A stretch of DNA of 41,186 nt from Tatumella saanichensis. GTDB taxonomy: Bacteria > Pseudomonadota > Gammaproteobacteria > Enterobacterales > Enterobacteriaceae. Made by a program: the position numbers and the translations under genes. Within the stretch, counting starts at the first letter, position 1. Each line of letters begins with the position of its first letter. Location: positions 1 through 41,186 of the forward strand of contig NZ_ATMI01000042.1 in the NCBI RefSeq assembly GCF_000439375.1. Reading direction: 5' to 3'. The notes under the pieces are model-generated. The model was not told the origin of the DNA, did no database searches, and saw only the letters and a list, made by a program, of their open reading frames with translations. Shown in pieces: positions 26,399 to 37,333 of the stretch.

Positions 26399-28144
26399 CT
26401 ATTTTTTAGCCAGTGCTGTCACCAGTGATTGCAGCTCACGCCGCTCATCGCTGTTCAGCCCGCGCGTCCGGTCGTGGGCAATCAGTTGTTCCAGTCGCTG
26501 TTCCAGCGCTGAATTGATAATGCTGGTCAGTGAGTCGGCAAACACGGCCGTCACTTCTTCATCCACTATCATGTGGTTCCAGATCGCCAGTGTTTCAAGG
26601 GACTGACCGGTTTTTGTATCGCGATAATTCTCCAGTAACTGCGCCGTGGTCATGCCCGGGTGCTCATTACAGTGTTGCACCAGTTCCGCAAACAGTGGCA
26701 GACCGGCCATCCCGGTCTCCATCAGGCCATCCAGCGGCGGTACATATTGCGCCAGCTCCGGATGCTGCAACAGTAGGGCAATCAGAATACGCATGGTGGT
26801 GCGTTTCATCACCGGTGCCACAGTCACTGTTGCGCCCTCTGCTTTGGCCGGGACCAGTTTTTCAAGCTGTCGGTCATCAAGAATGCCGAGCTTATTGCCC
26901 AGCACCTGACGCAGATAGATACGCAGTGTTTCGCCGGGAACTTGACTGATCAGTGGCAACGCTAAGTTACTCAGTCTGGCTTTCCCTTCGCGGCTGCTCA
27001 GGTCGGTCTGCGGCAGTAAGCTTTCAAACAAAAAGTCTGAGAGCGGCATTGCCTGCACCATCCGCTGCTCGAAAGCCTGTTTTCCCTCTTTGCGGATCAA
27101 GGTATCCGGGTCTTCACCGTCCGGGAGAAACATAAAACGCAGTTGCCGGCCATCGGTCATATAGGGCAGGGCAGTTTCTAGGGCACGCCATGCGGCATCC
27201 CGTCCGGCCCTGTCGCCGTCATAACAGCAAATCACTGTATCGGTGTTTCTGAACAGCAACTGGATATGTTCACTGGTAGTTGAGGTACCGAGGGATGCCA
27301 CAGCATAATCGACACCAAACTGAGCCAGTGCTACAACGTCCATGTAGCCTTCAACGACCAGCAGTCTGGCGGGTTGAGGGTGATTACGAGTCACCTCATA
27401 AAGGCCATATAACTGACGTCCTTTATGGAAAATTGGGGTTTCCGGTGAGTTAAGGTATTTCGGGGTATTATTACCCAGCACACGGCCACCGAAACCTATC
27501 ACTCTGCCGCGTTTATCACGGATCGGAAACATGACTCTGTCGCGGAAACGGTCATAACTGCGGCCGTTATCGTTGGTCACCAACATTCCTGCTTCCGTCA
27601 GAGAATGTTTGTCGTCCTGCTGTTGCCCGAAACGCTTCAACACATTATCCCAGCCGGGCGGGGCATAGCCCATCGCAAAATGGTCAATCACCTGCTGGCT
27701 CAGACCACGGCTATTCAGATATTGTCGTGCAGGCTCTGCGGCGGCGGCGGTCAGTGACTTCTGGTAGAAGCTGTTCAGGCCCTCCATCAACTGATAGAGG
27801 CTCTGACGCTGATGACGCTCTATAGGCGTATCACCGCTGCCACTTTCGTAAGGCACTTCCAAACCGTTCATGGTCGCCAATTCTTCGATGGTTTCGACAA
27901 ACTCGAGCCTGTCAAAGTTCATTAAAAAATCGATAGCATTACCATGAGCACCACAGCCGAAGCAGTGGTAAAACTGTTTGTCACCGTTAACGGTAAAAGA
28001 CGGGGTTTTTTCGTTATGGAAGGGGCAGCAGGCGTGATAATTTTTGCCTTGCTTTTTTAACTTCACACGGGCATCGATCAGATCGACGATATCTGTGCGC
28101 GCAAGCAAGTCATTGATAAATATACGCGGTATTTTCCCAGCCAT
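26399..28144 (-). CDS. dnaG: DNA primase DnaG
   Basis: The 581-residue primase makes RNA primers for DNA replication. It has an N-terminal zinc-binding domain (Cys40, His43, Cys61, Cys64 in CPFHNEKTPSF and CFGCGAHG), then the TOPRIM catalytic core (VVEGYMDVVALAQFG, CYDGDRAGRDAAWRA). The C-terminal helicase-binding domain follows and ends at QSLVTALAKK. The length matches E. coli (581). It is the middle gene of the operon. Confidence 0.99.
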   Translation of the reverse strand: MAGKIPRIFINDLLARTDIVDLIDARVKLKKQGKNYHACCPFHNEKTPSFTVNGDKQFYHCFGCGAHGNAIDFLMNFDRLEFVETIEELATMNGLEVPYESGSGDTPIERHQRQSLYQLMEGLNSFYQKSLTAAAAEPARQYLNSRGLSQQVIDHFAMGYAPPGWDNVLKRFGQQQDDKHSLTEAGMLVTNDNGRSYDRFRDRVMFPIRDKRGRVIGFGGRVLGNNTPKYLNSPETPIFHKGRQLYGLYEVTRNHPQPARLLVVEGYMDVVALAQFGVDYAVASLGTSTTSEHIQLLFRNTDTVICCYDGDRAGRDAAWRALETALPYMTDGRQLRFMFLPDGEDPDTLIRKEGKQAFEQRMVQAMPLSDFLFESLLPQTDLSSREGKARLSNLALPLISQVPGETLRIYLRQVLGNKLGILDDRQLEKLVPAKAEGATVTVAPVMKRTTMRILIALLLQHPELAQYVPPLDGLMETGMAGLPLFAELVQHCNEHPGMTTAQLLENYRDTKTGQSLETLAIWNHMIVDEEVTAVFADSLTSIINSALEQRLEQLIAHDRTRGLNSDERRELQSLVTALAKK

Positions 28145-28177
28145 AGACTCCGGATCTTAGCTCATAAACGGCAACAA

Positions 28178-28204
28178 GCCGCGCTTCCTTTCGGAAAGCA
28201 CGGC
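28178..28204 (-). terminator. Internal attenuator between rpsU and dnaG
   Basis: A strong hairpin in the minus transcript pairs 28193-28204 with 28178-28188 and has a GAAA loop. Only a weak U-rich tail follows. E. coli has a partial terminator at this place that lowers primase expression relative to S21; the same job is inferred here. Confidence 0.6.
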
Positions 28205-28258
28205 CTTTTACTTGACTCAGTCTGCGCTTAACACGCGAGGGAGCGGACTCCCGGGGGA

Positions 28259-28486
<228 letters not shown>

Positions 28487-28546
28487 TCAATAAAATTCGG
28501 TTTTTGCAGCTGGCTGCAGCGCCAGCTTATTTCAAAATGGTGCAGT

Positions 28547-28576
28547 ATTTTACTCCAGCAAGCGCTGACTTGTAAA
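28547..28576 (-). promoter_or_regulatory. rpsU: Sigma-70 promoter of rpsU-dnaG-rpoD
   Basis: On the minus strand a -35 TTTACA (28571-28576) and a -10 TAAAAT (28547-28552) are 18 bp apart, about 75 bp before the rpsU start. A second -10-like TATACT (28648-28653) farther upstream may be another start site, as several promoters drive this operon in E. coli. Confidence 0.65.
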
Positions 28577-28757
28577 GCACCATGAACAAATTCAAACCAA
28601 CAGAGCACCTGCCTGCGCTGCGGCTGCCGGTTTTTTTCAGACCGCGGAGTATAGCCTATTCTTTGGCCGGTAAAAAATCTTTTTAATGAAATCCTCCGGC
28701 GTAGGTCTGAAAAATAAGCTGTGGTACACTCCTGCGGCGAAATCAGAGGTGAGTGTG

Positions 28758-29777
28758 ATGCGAGTTTTGGGTATTGAAACGTCTTGCGATGAAACCGGAA
28801 TTGCAATTTATGACGATGAAGCCGGTCTGCTGGCTAATCAGCTATACAGCCAAGTCAGTTTACATGCCGATTACGGCGGGGTAGTGCCTGAACTGGCCTC
28901 CCGTGACCATGTGCGTAAAACCGTCCCGCTTATCCAAGCGGCGCTGGCGGAAGCCGGGTTGACGTCCAAAGATATCGATGCTGTGGCCTATACTGCTGGC
29001 CCCGGCCTGGTCGGTGCACTGATGGTTGGGGCTACGATCGGGCGCTCATTGGCCTTTGCCTGGCAGGTGCCGGCGATTGCGGTACACCATATGGAAGGGC
29101 ATCTGTTGGCCCCGATGCTGGAAGATAACCCGCCAGAATTCCCGTTTGTCGCGCTGTTGGTTTCTGGCGGTCATACCCAGTTAATCAGTGTTACTGGCAT
29201 CGGTGAATACCAACTTCTCGGTGAATCGATTGATGATGCTGCCGGCGAAGCCTTTGATAAAACAGCTAAATTACTGGGCTTGGATTATCCAGGTGGTCCG
29301 CTGCTGTCGAAAATGGCAATGCAGGGCGTGGCGGGGCGCTTTACTTTTCCACGGCCAATGACCGATCGCCCGGGATTAGATTTCAGCTTCTCCGGCCTGA
29401 AAACTTTCGCGGCCAACACTATCCGTAATCATGACGACGATGAGCAGACCCGCGCTGACATTGCGCGTGCTTTTGAAGATGCGGTGGTGGATACGCTGAT
29501 GATTAAGTGTAAGCGTGCTTTGCAACAGACCGGTTTTAAACGGCTGGTGATTGCCGGTGGTGTCAGTGCCAACCGTACCTTGCGCGCACGAATGGCTGAG
29601 ATGATGCAGCAGTCCGGGGGAGAGGTGTTTTATGCCCGTCCGGCATTCTGTACCGATAACGGCGCGATGATCGCCTATGCGGGGATGATCCGTGCCAAAG
29701 GAGGCAGCGCCACCGATTTAGGGATCACCGTGCGCCCACGCTGGCCGCTCTCCGAATTGCCGCCATTAGCCCCTTAA
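28758..29777 (+). CDS. tsaD: tRNA N6-adenosine threonylcarbamoyltransferase TsaD
   Basis: The 339-residue protein moves threonylcarbamoyl onto A37 of ANN-decoding tRNAs together with TsaB and TsaE. It starts [14 protein letters not shown], has the metal ligands His111 and His115 in VHHMEGH, and has the nucleotide loop [10 protein letters not shown] and [10 protein letters not shown] near the end. The ATG at 28758 has GAGGTGAG upstream; the frame is open to 28686 but that extension is not part of the family. It is divergent from rpsU, as in E. coli. Confidence 0.98.
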   Translation: MRVLGIETSCDETGIAIYDDEAGLLANQLYSQVSLHADYGGVVPELASRDHVRKTVPLIQAALAEAGLTSKDIDAVAYTAGPGLVGALMVGATIGRSLAFAWQVPAIAVHHMEGHLLAPMLEDNPPEFPFVALLVSGGHTQLISVTGIGEYQLLGESIDDAAGEAFDKTAKLLGLDYPGGPLLSKMAMQGVAGRFTFPRPMTDRPGLDFSFSGLKTFAANTIRNHDDDEQTRADIARAFEDAVVDTLMIKCKRALQQTGFKRLVIAGGVSANRTLRARMAEMMQQSGGEVFYARPAFCTDNGAMIAYAGMIRAKGGSATDLGITVRPRWPLSELPPLAP

Positions 29778-29785
29778 CATTGTGC

Positions 29786-29817
29786 CTGACGGTGAGTCTG
29801 CACAAACTCGCCGTCAG
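29786..29817. terminator. Stem-loop between converging tsaD and plsY
   Basis: A 12-bp stem (29786-29797 with 29806-29817, one G-U pair) with an 8-base loop lies between the two stop codons. No strong T tract follows, so it may be a bidirectional but weak terminator. Confidence 0.55.
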
Positions 29818-29821
29818 TCGG

Positions 29822-30421
29822 TCAACGGCGTTTTTTGCGCTTCCACAGTCGCGACTCTTTGCCACGCCACAGTCGCTGAATATTATCGTGGTGGCGCAGA
29901 AGGATCAGGCAGGACAGCATCGACACCGGAAAGGTAAACTGCGGTTTAAACCACCACACATAAAAGGGCGCAATCAGGGCACTGATAATCGCCCCCAGCG
30001 AAGAATAGCCACTCAACAGCACCGTCAGTAACCAGGTGCCAATCATCAATCCACTGAGATCCCAGCCGATCGGAGCGATAGCCCCTAGCGCGGTTGCTAC
30101 CCCTTTACCGCCACGAAACTGAAAAAACAGCGGATAAATATGACCGAGGCAAGCCGCGATAGCCACCAGCCCGAGGGCGAACGGCGGCAGATACAGACGG
30201 TAAGCCAGCCATACCGGCAGCATACCTTTGATAATATCGAAAATCAGTACCGCAACCGCCGCCAATCGGCCGCCGACACGCAATACATTTGTGGCTCCCG
30301 GGTTGCCAGACCCGCCATTTCTCGGGTCGGGATAACCGCATGCACGGCACAGCAGAACGGCGCCGGACACGGAACCACACAGATAGGCAAAAAGGATCAT
30401 TCCTGCGGCGATTACTGTCAT
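29822..30421 (-). CDS. plsY: Glycerol-3-phosphate acyltransferase PlsY
   Basis: The 199-residue inner-membrane enzyme transfers an acyl group from acyl phosphate to glycerol-3-phosphate, the first step of phospholipid synthesis. It has about five membrane segments and the three PlsY signatures: [23 protein letters not shown], and a short motif near GYSSLGAI. The length is close to E. coli PlsY (205). The start of the chain, [21 protein letters not shown], is a typical first membrane segment. It is divergent from folB. Confidence 0.97.
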   Translation of the reverse strand: MTVIAAGMILFAYLCGSVSGAVLLCRACGYPDPRNGGSGNPGATNVLRVGGRLAAVAVLIFDIIKGMLPVWLAYRLYLPPFALGLVAIAACLGHIYPLFFQFRGGKGVATALGAIAPIGWDLSGLMIGTWLLTVLLSGYSSLGAIISALIAPFYVWWFKPQFTFPVSMLSCLILLRHHDNIQRLWRGKESRLWKRKKRR

Positions 30422-30525
30422 AATACCATTATACCCTGTCCATTATCCGGTCCTTGAGTTCGGATAATACGCATAAAGTGACGGAAGTGGTATCCGATCA
30501 CGGCAAAAATACAGAGAGTGTCACG

Positions 30526-30885
30526 ATGGATATAGTGTTTATTGAGCAGTTAACCGTGTTTACGACAATTGGGGCGTTTGACTGGGAACAGACTATTCAG
30601 CAGAAATTAGTGCTGGATATTGAGATGGCGTGGGATAATCGTCAGGCCGCCGCCAGCGATGATGTCAACGACTGCCTGAGCTACGCAGACGTCTCAGAAG
30701 CGGTCTTGCAGCATTTGCAAGGAGGACGCTTTGCATTGGTTGAGCGGGTGGCCGAGGAAGTGGCCTCGTTGTTAATCAGCCGTTTTGGCCTTGAAGGGGT
30801 GCGCATCAAAGTCAGTAAGCCAGGGGCGGTTGCTCAAGCGGCGCAGGTCGGTGTGCGTATTGAACGCGGCACACTGCCGCGCTAA
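30526..30885 (+). CDS. folB: Dihydroneopterin aldolase FolB
   Basis: The 119-residue enzyme cleaves dihydroneopterin in folate synthesis. It has the family pattern MDIVFIEQLTVFTTIGAFDWE at the start, then DDVNDCLSYADV and FALVERVAEEVASLL with the catalytic Glu region, and IKVSKPGAV near the end. ATG at 30526 fits the family N terminus; the frame is open from 30454. In E. coli uppP follows folB, but here cca follows in the opposite direction. Confidence 0.96.
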   Translation: MDIVFIEQLTVFTTIGAFDWEQTIQQKLVLDIEMAWDNRQAAASDDVNDCLSYADVSEAVLQHLQGGRFALVERVAEEVASLLISRFGLEGVRIKVSKPGAVAQAAQVGVRIERGTLPR

Positions 30886-30896
30886 GGGAGAAGACA

Positions 30897-30918
30897 CTGC
30901 AGAGGTCACCCTCTGCAG
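30897..30918. terminator. Stem-loop between converging folB and cca
   Basis: CTGCAGAGG (30897-30905) pairs perfectly with CCTCTGCAG (30910-30918) around TCAC. It lies between the stop codons of the two genes. The T tract is weak. Confidence 0.6.
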
Positions 30919-30926
30919 AGAGGGCT

Positions 30927-32156
30927 TTAGGCGTCCAGCGGCGGATAACCGTCGGTTAACGCCGCGATGCGTCTGCGGGTCAGCTCTTGCCGGATGTCCG
31001 GCCCGCGAAAGCCTGCCGCAATCACTTCTGCCACCGGGACTGCGGCGGCAGTCTCAAACCGCTGTTGGGTCAGGGCTGCCTGGGGGTAAGGCTGACGGGT
31101 CAGCCCTTGACGCCCACGGGCATCGGCTTCGCTGGCCAATATCAGTTGGCTGACCCGCTCTGGGCGACGCCAAGCATCAATACTGTCAAACAGTCCGATA
31201 ATCCGCTCTGCGGGTTGTCGGTCAATGGTATGGATCACATCATGGAACTCGGTGATCACCCGGGCAGTATCTCGGTAAGGATTCGGGGTTTTGAGGCGTT
31301 GGCAGAGGGCGGTGACCAGTGGTACACCGGCAACCCCGTGTCCTGGATGGGAGGGCCATACCTCTGGCGGTGTTAGGGCTTTGCCGGCATCGTGGAACAA
31401 GGCGGCAAAACGGATCACCGGATCGCGGGTTAACTCACAGGCAATTTCCAAGGTCATCAGACTGTGGATACCGGTATCGATTTCGGGGTGCCATTTCGCC
31501 GGGGCCGGGACACCAAACAGATTATCCAGCTCCGGAAACAACACCTTCAAGGCGCCACACTGCCGCAGCACACTGAAATAGACCCACGGATTATCCCCGC
31601 TCAGAACTTTCTCGGTCTCTTTCCATACCCGTTCCGCTGTCAGGTGATCAAGTTCACCGCTGGTAGAAAGTTGTTGCATCAGCGCTAGGGTTTCTGGAGC
31701 GATAGTAAAGCCCTGCCGATGGAAACGGGCGGCAAAACGCGCCACCCGCAATACCCGCAGTGGGTCATCGACAAAGGCTGGCGAGACATGGCGTAACAAC
31801 CGCTGTTCCAAGTCACGCTGGCCGTGCCAAGGGTCAATAATCTGCCCGTTGCTGTCCTCTGCCATCGCATTGATGGTCAAATCACGACGTTGCAGATCTT
31901 CTTCAAGGGTAATATCCGGTGAGAAGCGGGTGGTAAACCCAGTATAGCCATGTCCGGATTTACGCTCGGTTCGTGCCAGCGCATACTCTTCATGACTGTC
32001 AGGGTGTAAAAAGACCGGGAAATCACGACCCGCCTGCTGATAGCCTTTATCCAGCAAGTCTTGTGGCGTGGCACCCACTACCACCCAGTCGCGGTCTTTT
32101 ACCGGCAGATTAAGCAGAGCATCACGGACGGCACCGCCCACCAGATATGTTTTCAC
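30927..32156 (-). CDS. cca: Multifunctional CCA tRNA nucleotidyltransferase
   Basis: The 409-residue enzyme adds or repairs CCA at tRNA 3' ends without a template. It has the class II nucleotidyltransferase head ([23 protein letters not shown] with the DxD pair) and the neck region ([25 protein letters not shown]). A C-terminal HD phosphohydrolase domain follows ([21 protein letters not shown]), as in E. coli (412 residues). It is transcribed toward folB, with ygiM upstream on the same strand. Confidence 0.98.
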   Translation of the reverse strand: MKTYLVGGAVRDALLNLPVKDRDWVVVGATPQDLLDKGYQQAGRDFPVFLHPDSHEEYALARTERKSGHGYTGFTTRFSPDITLEEDLQRRDLTINAMAEDSNGQIIDPWHGQRDLEQRLLRHVSPAFVDDPLRVLRVARFAARFHRQGFTIAPETLALMQQLSTSGELDHLTAERVWKETEKVLSGDNPWVYFSVLRQCGALKVLFPELDNLFGVPAPAKWHPEIDTGIHSLMTLEIACELTRDPVIRFAALFHDAGKALTPPEVWPSHPGHGVAGVPLVTALCQRLKTPNPYRDTARVITEFHDVIHTIDRQPAERIIGLFDSIDAWRRPERVSQLILASEADARGRQGLTRQPYPQAALTQQRFETAAAVPVAEVIAAGFRGPDIRQELTRRRIAALTDGYPPLDA

Positions 32157-32224
32157 GCCATTGTTCCTTAATGCCTAAGCGACTGACAGATCCTGAATGC
32201 CGAACAATGTCCGGCCAGTCAGGA

Positions 32225-32848
32225 TCACTGCATCCAGCGATCGTTTTTCTTACGGCGTGGGATCATGTGCGGCAGTAACAGTCCCAGCAACAGGCCGATA
32301 CCCAGTACCCCGCCGCCGTACATAAACCACTGCATGATAATGGCACGCTGTTTATCATCTAACTGAACATTGGCGGCATTCACTTTCTTCTGCGCGACGG
32401 TCAGCTGATCTTTCAGCGCCTGGTTTTCCTGTTTGAGCGCATTGATGGCATTATCACTGCCAGCCACTTTTTTCTGCATATCTGCCGTGCGCTGGTTCCA
32501 GCTGTTATCAATGTTAGCCAGCTTGCTGGTTAACTCGTTAACCTGCTGCTGTAGCTGAGGCACCTGAGTACGCAGGCTCGGGGTATCGCTCAATTGCGAC
32601 AGCGGGATCCAATTGGTGCGGCCTTGGCCGTCACGGATCTGCGCATAATGGGTATCTTGGTTAGTTTGCAAGACCGTGACCGGATCGCCAGCGTTCAGTT
32701 TACCAACCAGTCGATACTGATCACCGGGACCACTGCGGACCCAGGTGGAAAGTTCATCGGAAATATAGCGCGTGGTATCCGCATGGACCAGTGGCGAAAG
32801 GCCAGTGAAAGCCAGCAGAAATACCGCAGTTCGTGTAAGTTTATTCAT
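32225..32848 (-). CDS. ygiM: TIGR04211-type SH3 domain protein YgiM
   Basis: This protein of about 207 residues is an inner-membrane protein with a signal sequence (FLLAFTGLSPLVHA). A periplasmic SH3-like domain follows (RYISDELSTWVRSGPGDQYRLVG, TNWIPLSQL), then a coiled coil (about residues 90-165), a membrane segment (MYGGGVLGIGLLLGLLLPHM) and a basic tail. The whole layout matches E. coli YgiM (206). The exact role is unknown. An ATG at 32866 gives a more basic N terminus (MQKRRRMNK) and is an alternative start. Confidence 0.93.
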   Translation of the reverse strand: MNKLTRTAVFLLAFTGLSPLVHADTTRYISDELSTWVRSGPGDQYRLVGKLNAGDPVTVLQTNQDTHYAQIRDGQGRTNWIPLSQLSDTPSLRTQVPQLQQQVNELTSKLANIDNSWNQRTADMQKKVAGSDNAINALKQENQALKDQLTVAQKKVNAANVQLDDKQRAIIMQWFMYGGGVLGIGLLLGLLLPHMIPRRKKNDRWMQ

Positions 32849-33046
32849 TCGACGTCGTTTTTGCATATTATAGGGGTCAGTAAATACCGCTATCCGGAGC
32901 GCGGCCTGACGGAAAACCATGAGAACTGTCCTGTTCCCGACGATAGTTAAGCCTAACAAATCAGAGACAGTGCGTCTTTACTCGATTACTCTGAAAGCGG
33001 GGTCATTTCCCGCTTTACTGATCGCCAATCTGAACTCAGAGAACCT

Positions 33047-34363
33047 ATGACCATTGAAACAGAACTAAAGTTCATTGCCAGCAAACAAGCTGCCGAAGTA
33101 CTCAGCGATACCCTCAGCCGCTGGCCGAACCAGCACAGTGCACCACAGGCGCTGGCTAACATTTATTTTGAAACTTCTGATAACCAGCTGCGCCGCTGGG
33201 ATATGGGGCTGCGTATCCGTGGAGTAAATCAGCAGTATGAAATGACGCTGAAAACCCGGGGCCAGACTATTGGCGGCCTGCATCAGCGTCCGGAATATAA
33301 TATCGACCTCAGTGGACCGCAACTGGATATCCGCCTGCTGCCCGCCGACATCTGGCCACAGGGCACCGATGTAGAGGCTTTACAGCAGCAACTGGCTCCT
33401 CTGTTTCAGACAGATTTTGTCCGCGAAAAATGGCTGGTTAGCTACCATGCCAGTGAAATTGAGGTGGCTTTCGACCAAGGCGCAGTGATCGCCGGTGAGC
33501 TGCAAACGCCACTGTTTGAAGTGGAGCTAGAGCTGAAACAGGGCAGCCGTCAGGATCTGATGGCATTTGCCTTTGAATTGGTGCGTGAAGGCGGTTTACG
33601 CCCGGGCAGCCTTAGTAAAGCCGCCCGTGGTTATCATCTGGCAAAAGGTAACCCGCAGCGGGCCATTGAGCCTTTCCCACGGCTGCAGGTGGCTAAGAAA
33701 TTGACCTGCGCTCAGGGGCTGCAGGAGATGCTGTCCCAGTTACTCTCCAGTTGGCAATACCATGAGGAGCTGTGGCTGGCGGGTAACCGCGAGGCAGGGC
33801 GCAGTATCAGCGAAATTCTGCTGGCATTACGTGAAGTCTTTACCCTGTATGGCGGGATGTTGCCGCGTAAGGCCAGTGGCCGCTTACGTGAGCTACTGCT
33901 GACCTTAGAGCAGGCGATGGAAGGGGCTGACCCGCAACAATTCTGCTATACCCCTTTATGGGCAGAGACCCAGTTAGCACTTACTCACTGGCTGATTGAG
34001 GAACCCTGGAAGCAGGTATTGGAAGAGAAACACCGTAAAAAACTGGACGGTTCTTTCAAACGTTTCTGTGATGTGATGCTGGGCCGAGTGGTTGCAGAGT
34101 TAAAACAGACCACCGCCGAGTTTAATCAGCCCTCTGAATATCAAGACAAAGCGCAACGTATCCATAAGCAATTACTGGCAGTTTGTCTGCTAGGGGGCGC
34201 TTATCCGCTCAGTGACGTGGATGCGTGGCTGGAACCTTGGTGGCAGATACTGAAAAAAATCACATCTGGCCAGACCCATGAACTGGCGTGGCAGCTACGC
34301 GCGCTGCATCGTCAGGTGCCATTCTGGCTAAACGGAAATGAACCGGCCAGAAGCGGAGACTGA
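33047..34363 (+). CDS. ygiF: Inorganic triphosphatase YgiF (CYTH-CHAD)
   Basis: The 438-residue protein hydrolyses inorganic triphosphate to phosphate and diphosphate. The N-terminal CYTH domain begins with the ExExK motif (ETELKF, residues 4-9) and contains LRIRG and KTRGQTIGGLHQRPEYN. From about residue 220 a helical CHAD domain follows. The length is close to E. coli YgiF (433). It is divergent from ygiM and is followed by glnE 39 bp later, the same pairing as in E. coli. Confidence 0.97.
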   Translation: MTIETELKFIASKQAAEVLSDTLSRWPNQHSAPQALANIYFETSDNQLRRWDMGLRIRGVNQQYEMTLKTRGQTIGGLHQRPEYNIDLSGPQLDIRLLPADIWPQGTDVEALQQQLAPLFQTDFVREKWLVSYHASEIEVAFDQGAVIAGELQTPLFEVELELKQGSRQDLMAFAFELVREGGLRPGSLSKAARGYHLAKGNPQRAIEPFPRLQVAKKLTCAQGLQEMLSQLLSSWQYHEELWLAGNREAGRSISEILLALREVFTLYGGMLPRKASGRLRELLLTLEQAMEGADPQQFCYTPLWAETQLALTHWLIEEPWKQVLEEKHRKKLDGSFKRFCDVMLGRVVAELKQTTAEFNQPSEYQDKAQRIHKQLLAVCLLGGAYPLSDVDAWLEPWWQILKKITSGQTHELAWQLRALHRQVPFWLNGNEPARSGD

Positions 34364-34402
34364 TCCGCTGGCCGCCGCTGACTCAGACTGACAGGAAAAT
34401 GT

Positions 34403-37261
34403 ATGTTGCCATTACCGGAGTTAATGCAGGAACAAGCCAATAAACTGGCCCTGACAGAGGCTTTTCCGCTGATCCCACTGGGAGAGCAAGCTGCACTGGC
34501 GTTCAGTGATTTTATCAGTGACCACCTGCAGCAGCATCCGCAGTGGCAACAGCATTTGCAACTACAGCCGCCACATCCTGAAGAATGGCAGCAATACCGG
34601 CATTGGCTGCAGGAGGCCCTCGAAGGGGTAGAGGAGGAAGCCGCGTTGATGCGCGTCCTGCGCCATTTCCGCAGCCATATGTTGGTACGAATTGCCCTGA
34701 TGCAGGCGTTGGCATTGGCCAGTACCGCCCAGAGCCTGCAACAGCTCAGTGAATTAGCGGAGGTGCTGATCGTCGCCGCCCGTGACCGGGTCTATCAAGC
34801 GTGCTGCCGAGAATGGGGCACGCCCTGCAATGCCAGCGGCGAGCCGCAACAGTTGTATATCCTGGGCATGGGGAAGCTCGGTGGTCGCGAACTGAATTTT
34901 TCTTCCGATATCGATCTGATTTTTACCTGGCCGGAGAGCGGCTCCACCCGCGGTGGACGGCGGGAGCTGGACAATACCCAATTTTTTACGCGCATGGGGC
35001 AGCGGCTGATTAAGGTGCTGGACCAACAGACCATTGATGGCTTTGTCTACCGGGTGGATATGCGGTTACGGCCATTCGGTGACAGCGGGCCGCTGGTATT
35101 AAGTTTTGCCGCTATGGAAGATTACTATCAGGAGCAAGGGCGCGACTGGGAGCGCTATGCGATGGTTAAAGCGCGGATTATGGGTGAGCCGGACCAACAC
35201 GGCTATGCGGAGTTGCAGCAGATGCTACGTCCGTTTGTCTACCGTCGCTATATTGATTTCAGTGTCATCCAGTCGTTGCGGTCAATGAAAAGTATGATTG
35301 CCCGTGAAGTGCGGCGGCGCGGCCTGACCGATAATATCAAGCTTGGCGCAGGCGGTATTCGTGAATGTGAATTTATCGTTCAGGTATTCCAACTGATCCG
35401 CGGTGGACGTGAGCGCTCACTACAGCAACGTTCTTGGCTGGCAGCCCTAGCGGCCATCGATGAGCTAGGACTATTACCGGCTAACGAGGTGACCGAACTA
35501 CGTGAGGCGTGGCTGTGGCTGCGCCGGTTGGAAAACCTGTTACAGAGCTTAAACGATCAACAGACCCAGACGCTGCCTAACGAGCCACTGGATCAGGCCC
35601 GTTTGGCCTGGGCGATGGGGTTGCCGCATTGGCAGGCGTTACGTGGACAACTTGAAACCCATATGGCGCGGGTCCGACACATTTTTGAACAGTTGATCGG
35701 TGAAGAGGGGCCGGAGGCCAGCACCACCGACGATCACAGTGATTTTAGTGAACTGTGGCTGGGGGATTATACCGCCGAGGAAGTGGCCGTCCTGACGCCG
35801 CAACTGAGTGAGCCACAATGTCACCAGCTACTGACGGTGCTGCATCATTTTCGCGAAGATGTGAACCGTCGTACTGTCGGGCCGCGAGGCCGCTTAGCCC
35901 TCGACCAGTTAATGCCGCGGCTGCTGGCGGAATTGGCCGGGCAACCGCATGCCGGTGATATACTGCAACAGCTGATCCCGTTGCTGACGGGGATCTTGAC
36001 CCGCAGTACTTACTTGGAACTGCTGACCGAACATCCCGGTGCACTGGCCCACCTGATCCGCCTATGCGCCGCCTCGCCGATGGTGGCAGAGCAGTTGGCC
36101 CGCTATCCGTTACTGCTGGATGAACTTCTTGATCCGGCTACGTTGTATCAACCCACCGCGACCGATGCCTATCGTGACGAACTGCGTCAGTACCTGATGC
36201 GCATCCCTGTCGAAGATGAAGAGCAGCAACTGGAAGCATTACGCCAGTTTAAACAAACTCAGCAACTGCGTATTGCCGCCGCCGATATTGCCCGTACCCT
36301 GCCAGTAATGAAAGTGAGTGATCACCTCACATGGTTAGCAGAGGCTATCCTCGATACGGTGGTTGGGCAGGCTTGGCACAAGATGGTGCAGCGTTATGGC
36401 CGGCCTTCGCACTTGAGCGATCCTCAGCAGCGGGGGTTTGCAGTGGTGGGTTATGGCAAGTTGGGTGGGCTGGAGCTCGGCTACAGCTCTGACCTCGACT
36501 TGGTCTTTCTCCACGATTGTCCTGAAGACGCCTACACGGATGGTGAGCGCAGTATTGACGGACGGCAGTTTTACCTGCGGTTGGCACAGCGGATTATGCA
36601 CCTGTTCAGCACCCGCACTGCCTCGGGGATCCTTTACGAAGTGGATGCTCGACTGCGGCCTTCCGGTGCAGCCGGTATGCTGGTCAGTACTTTCAGTGCC
36701 TATCGTCAGTATCAGCAGCAGGAGGCCTGGACCTGGGAGCATCAGGCGTTGGTACGGGCGCGTATTGTCTACGGTGAGCCGGCGTTGGCGGCACAGTTCA
36801 ATGAGATCCGCCATGATATCCTCTGCCAGCCCCGTGACGCGGAGATTCTTCAACAACAGGTGCGCGATATGCGCAACAAAATGCGTCATCATTTAGCCAA
36901 TAAACATAAGCAACGCTGGGATATCAAAGCGGACCCGGGGGGCATTACCGATATTGAATTTATCGCCCAGTATCTGGTACTGGCGCACAGTGCCAACACG
37001 CCAGCATTGACTCGCTGGCCGGATAATGTCCGTATTTTCGCTGCCATGGCGCAGGCACAGATTATGTCGCAGGCGGAAGCGGATGATCTGACCTTAACCT
37101 ACGTTACCCTGCGTGATGCTCTGCATCATTTGGCGTTACAGTCGCTGCCGGGCCATGTCGATGAACAGGTTTTTCTGCCGCAGCGTGACATCGTCAGTCA
37201 CAGTTGGCAGCACTGGTTGGAGCAGCCACCGCAATCAGGGCAGATTCAGACGGGCGGATAA
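34403..37261 (+). CDS. glnE: Bifunctional glutamine synthetase adenylyltransferase/deadenylase
   Basis: The 952-residue enzyme adds AMP to glutamine synthetase or removes it, under control of PII. It has two nucleotidyltransferase domains, each with GxGKLGGxEL and a DxD pair. The first ([10 protein letters not shown], Asp169 and Asp171) is the adenylyl-removing half. The second, [20 protein letters not shown], is the adenylylating half. Each is followed by a helical PII-uridylyltransferase-like domain. The length agrees with E. coli GlnE (946). AGGA precedes the ATG. hldE follows 72 bp later. Confidence 0.98.
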   Translation: MLPLPELMQEQANKLALTEAFPLIPLGEQAALAFSDFISDHLQQHPQWQQHLQLQPPHPEEWQQYRHWLQEALEGVEEEAALMRVLRHFRSHMLVRIALMQALALASTAQSLQQLSELAEVLIVAARDRVYQACCREWGTPCNASGEPQQLYILGMGKLGGRELNFSSDIDLIFTWPESGSTRGGRRELDNTQFFTRMGQRLIKVLDQQTIDGFVYRVDMRLRPFGDSGPLVLSFAAMEDYYQEQGRDWERYAMVKARIMGEPDQHGYAELQQMLRPFVYRRYIDFSVIQSLRSMKSMIAREVRRRGLTDNIKLGAGGIRECEFIVQVFQLIRGGRERSLQQRSWLAALAAIDELGLLPANEVTELREAWLWLRRLENLLQSLNDQQTQTLPNEPLDQARLAWAMGLPHWQALRGQLETHMARVRHIFEQLIGEEGPEASTTDDHSDFSELWLGDYTAEEVAVLTPQLSEPQCHQLLTVLHHFREDVNRRTVGPRGRLALDQLMPRLLAELAGQPHAGDILQQLIPLLTGILTRSTYLELLTEHPGALAHLIRLCAASPMVAEQLARYPLLLDELLDPATLYQPTATDAYRDELRQYLMRIPVEDEEQQLEALRQFKQTQQLRIAAADIARTLPVMKVSDHLTWLAEAILDTVVGQAWHKMVQRYGRPSHLSDPQQRGFAVVGYGKLGGLELGYSSDLDLVFLHDCPEDAYTDGERSIDGRQFYLRLAQRIMHLFSTRTASGILYEVDARLRPSGAAGMLVSTFSAYRQYQQQEAWTWEHQALVRARIVYGEPALAAQFNEIRHDILCQPRDAEILQQQVRDMRNKMRHHLANKHKQRWDIKADPGGITDIEFIAQYLVLAHSANTPALTRWPDNVRIFAAMAQAQIMSQAEADDLTLTYVTLRDALHHLALQSLPGHVDEQVFLPQRDIVSHSWQHWLEQPPQSGQIQTGG

Positions 37262-37333
37262 CAGCCAGTTGCGGATGTTTGTGGTATTATCTGCCAAAAT
37301 TTCCTCTGGTTTCTGCTGTCTGGAGTCGTTTGA

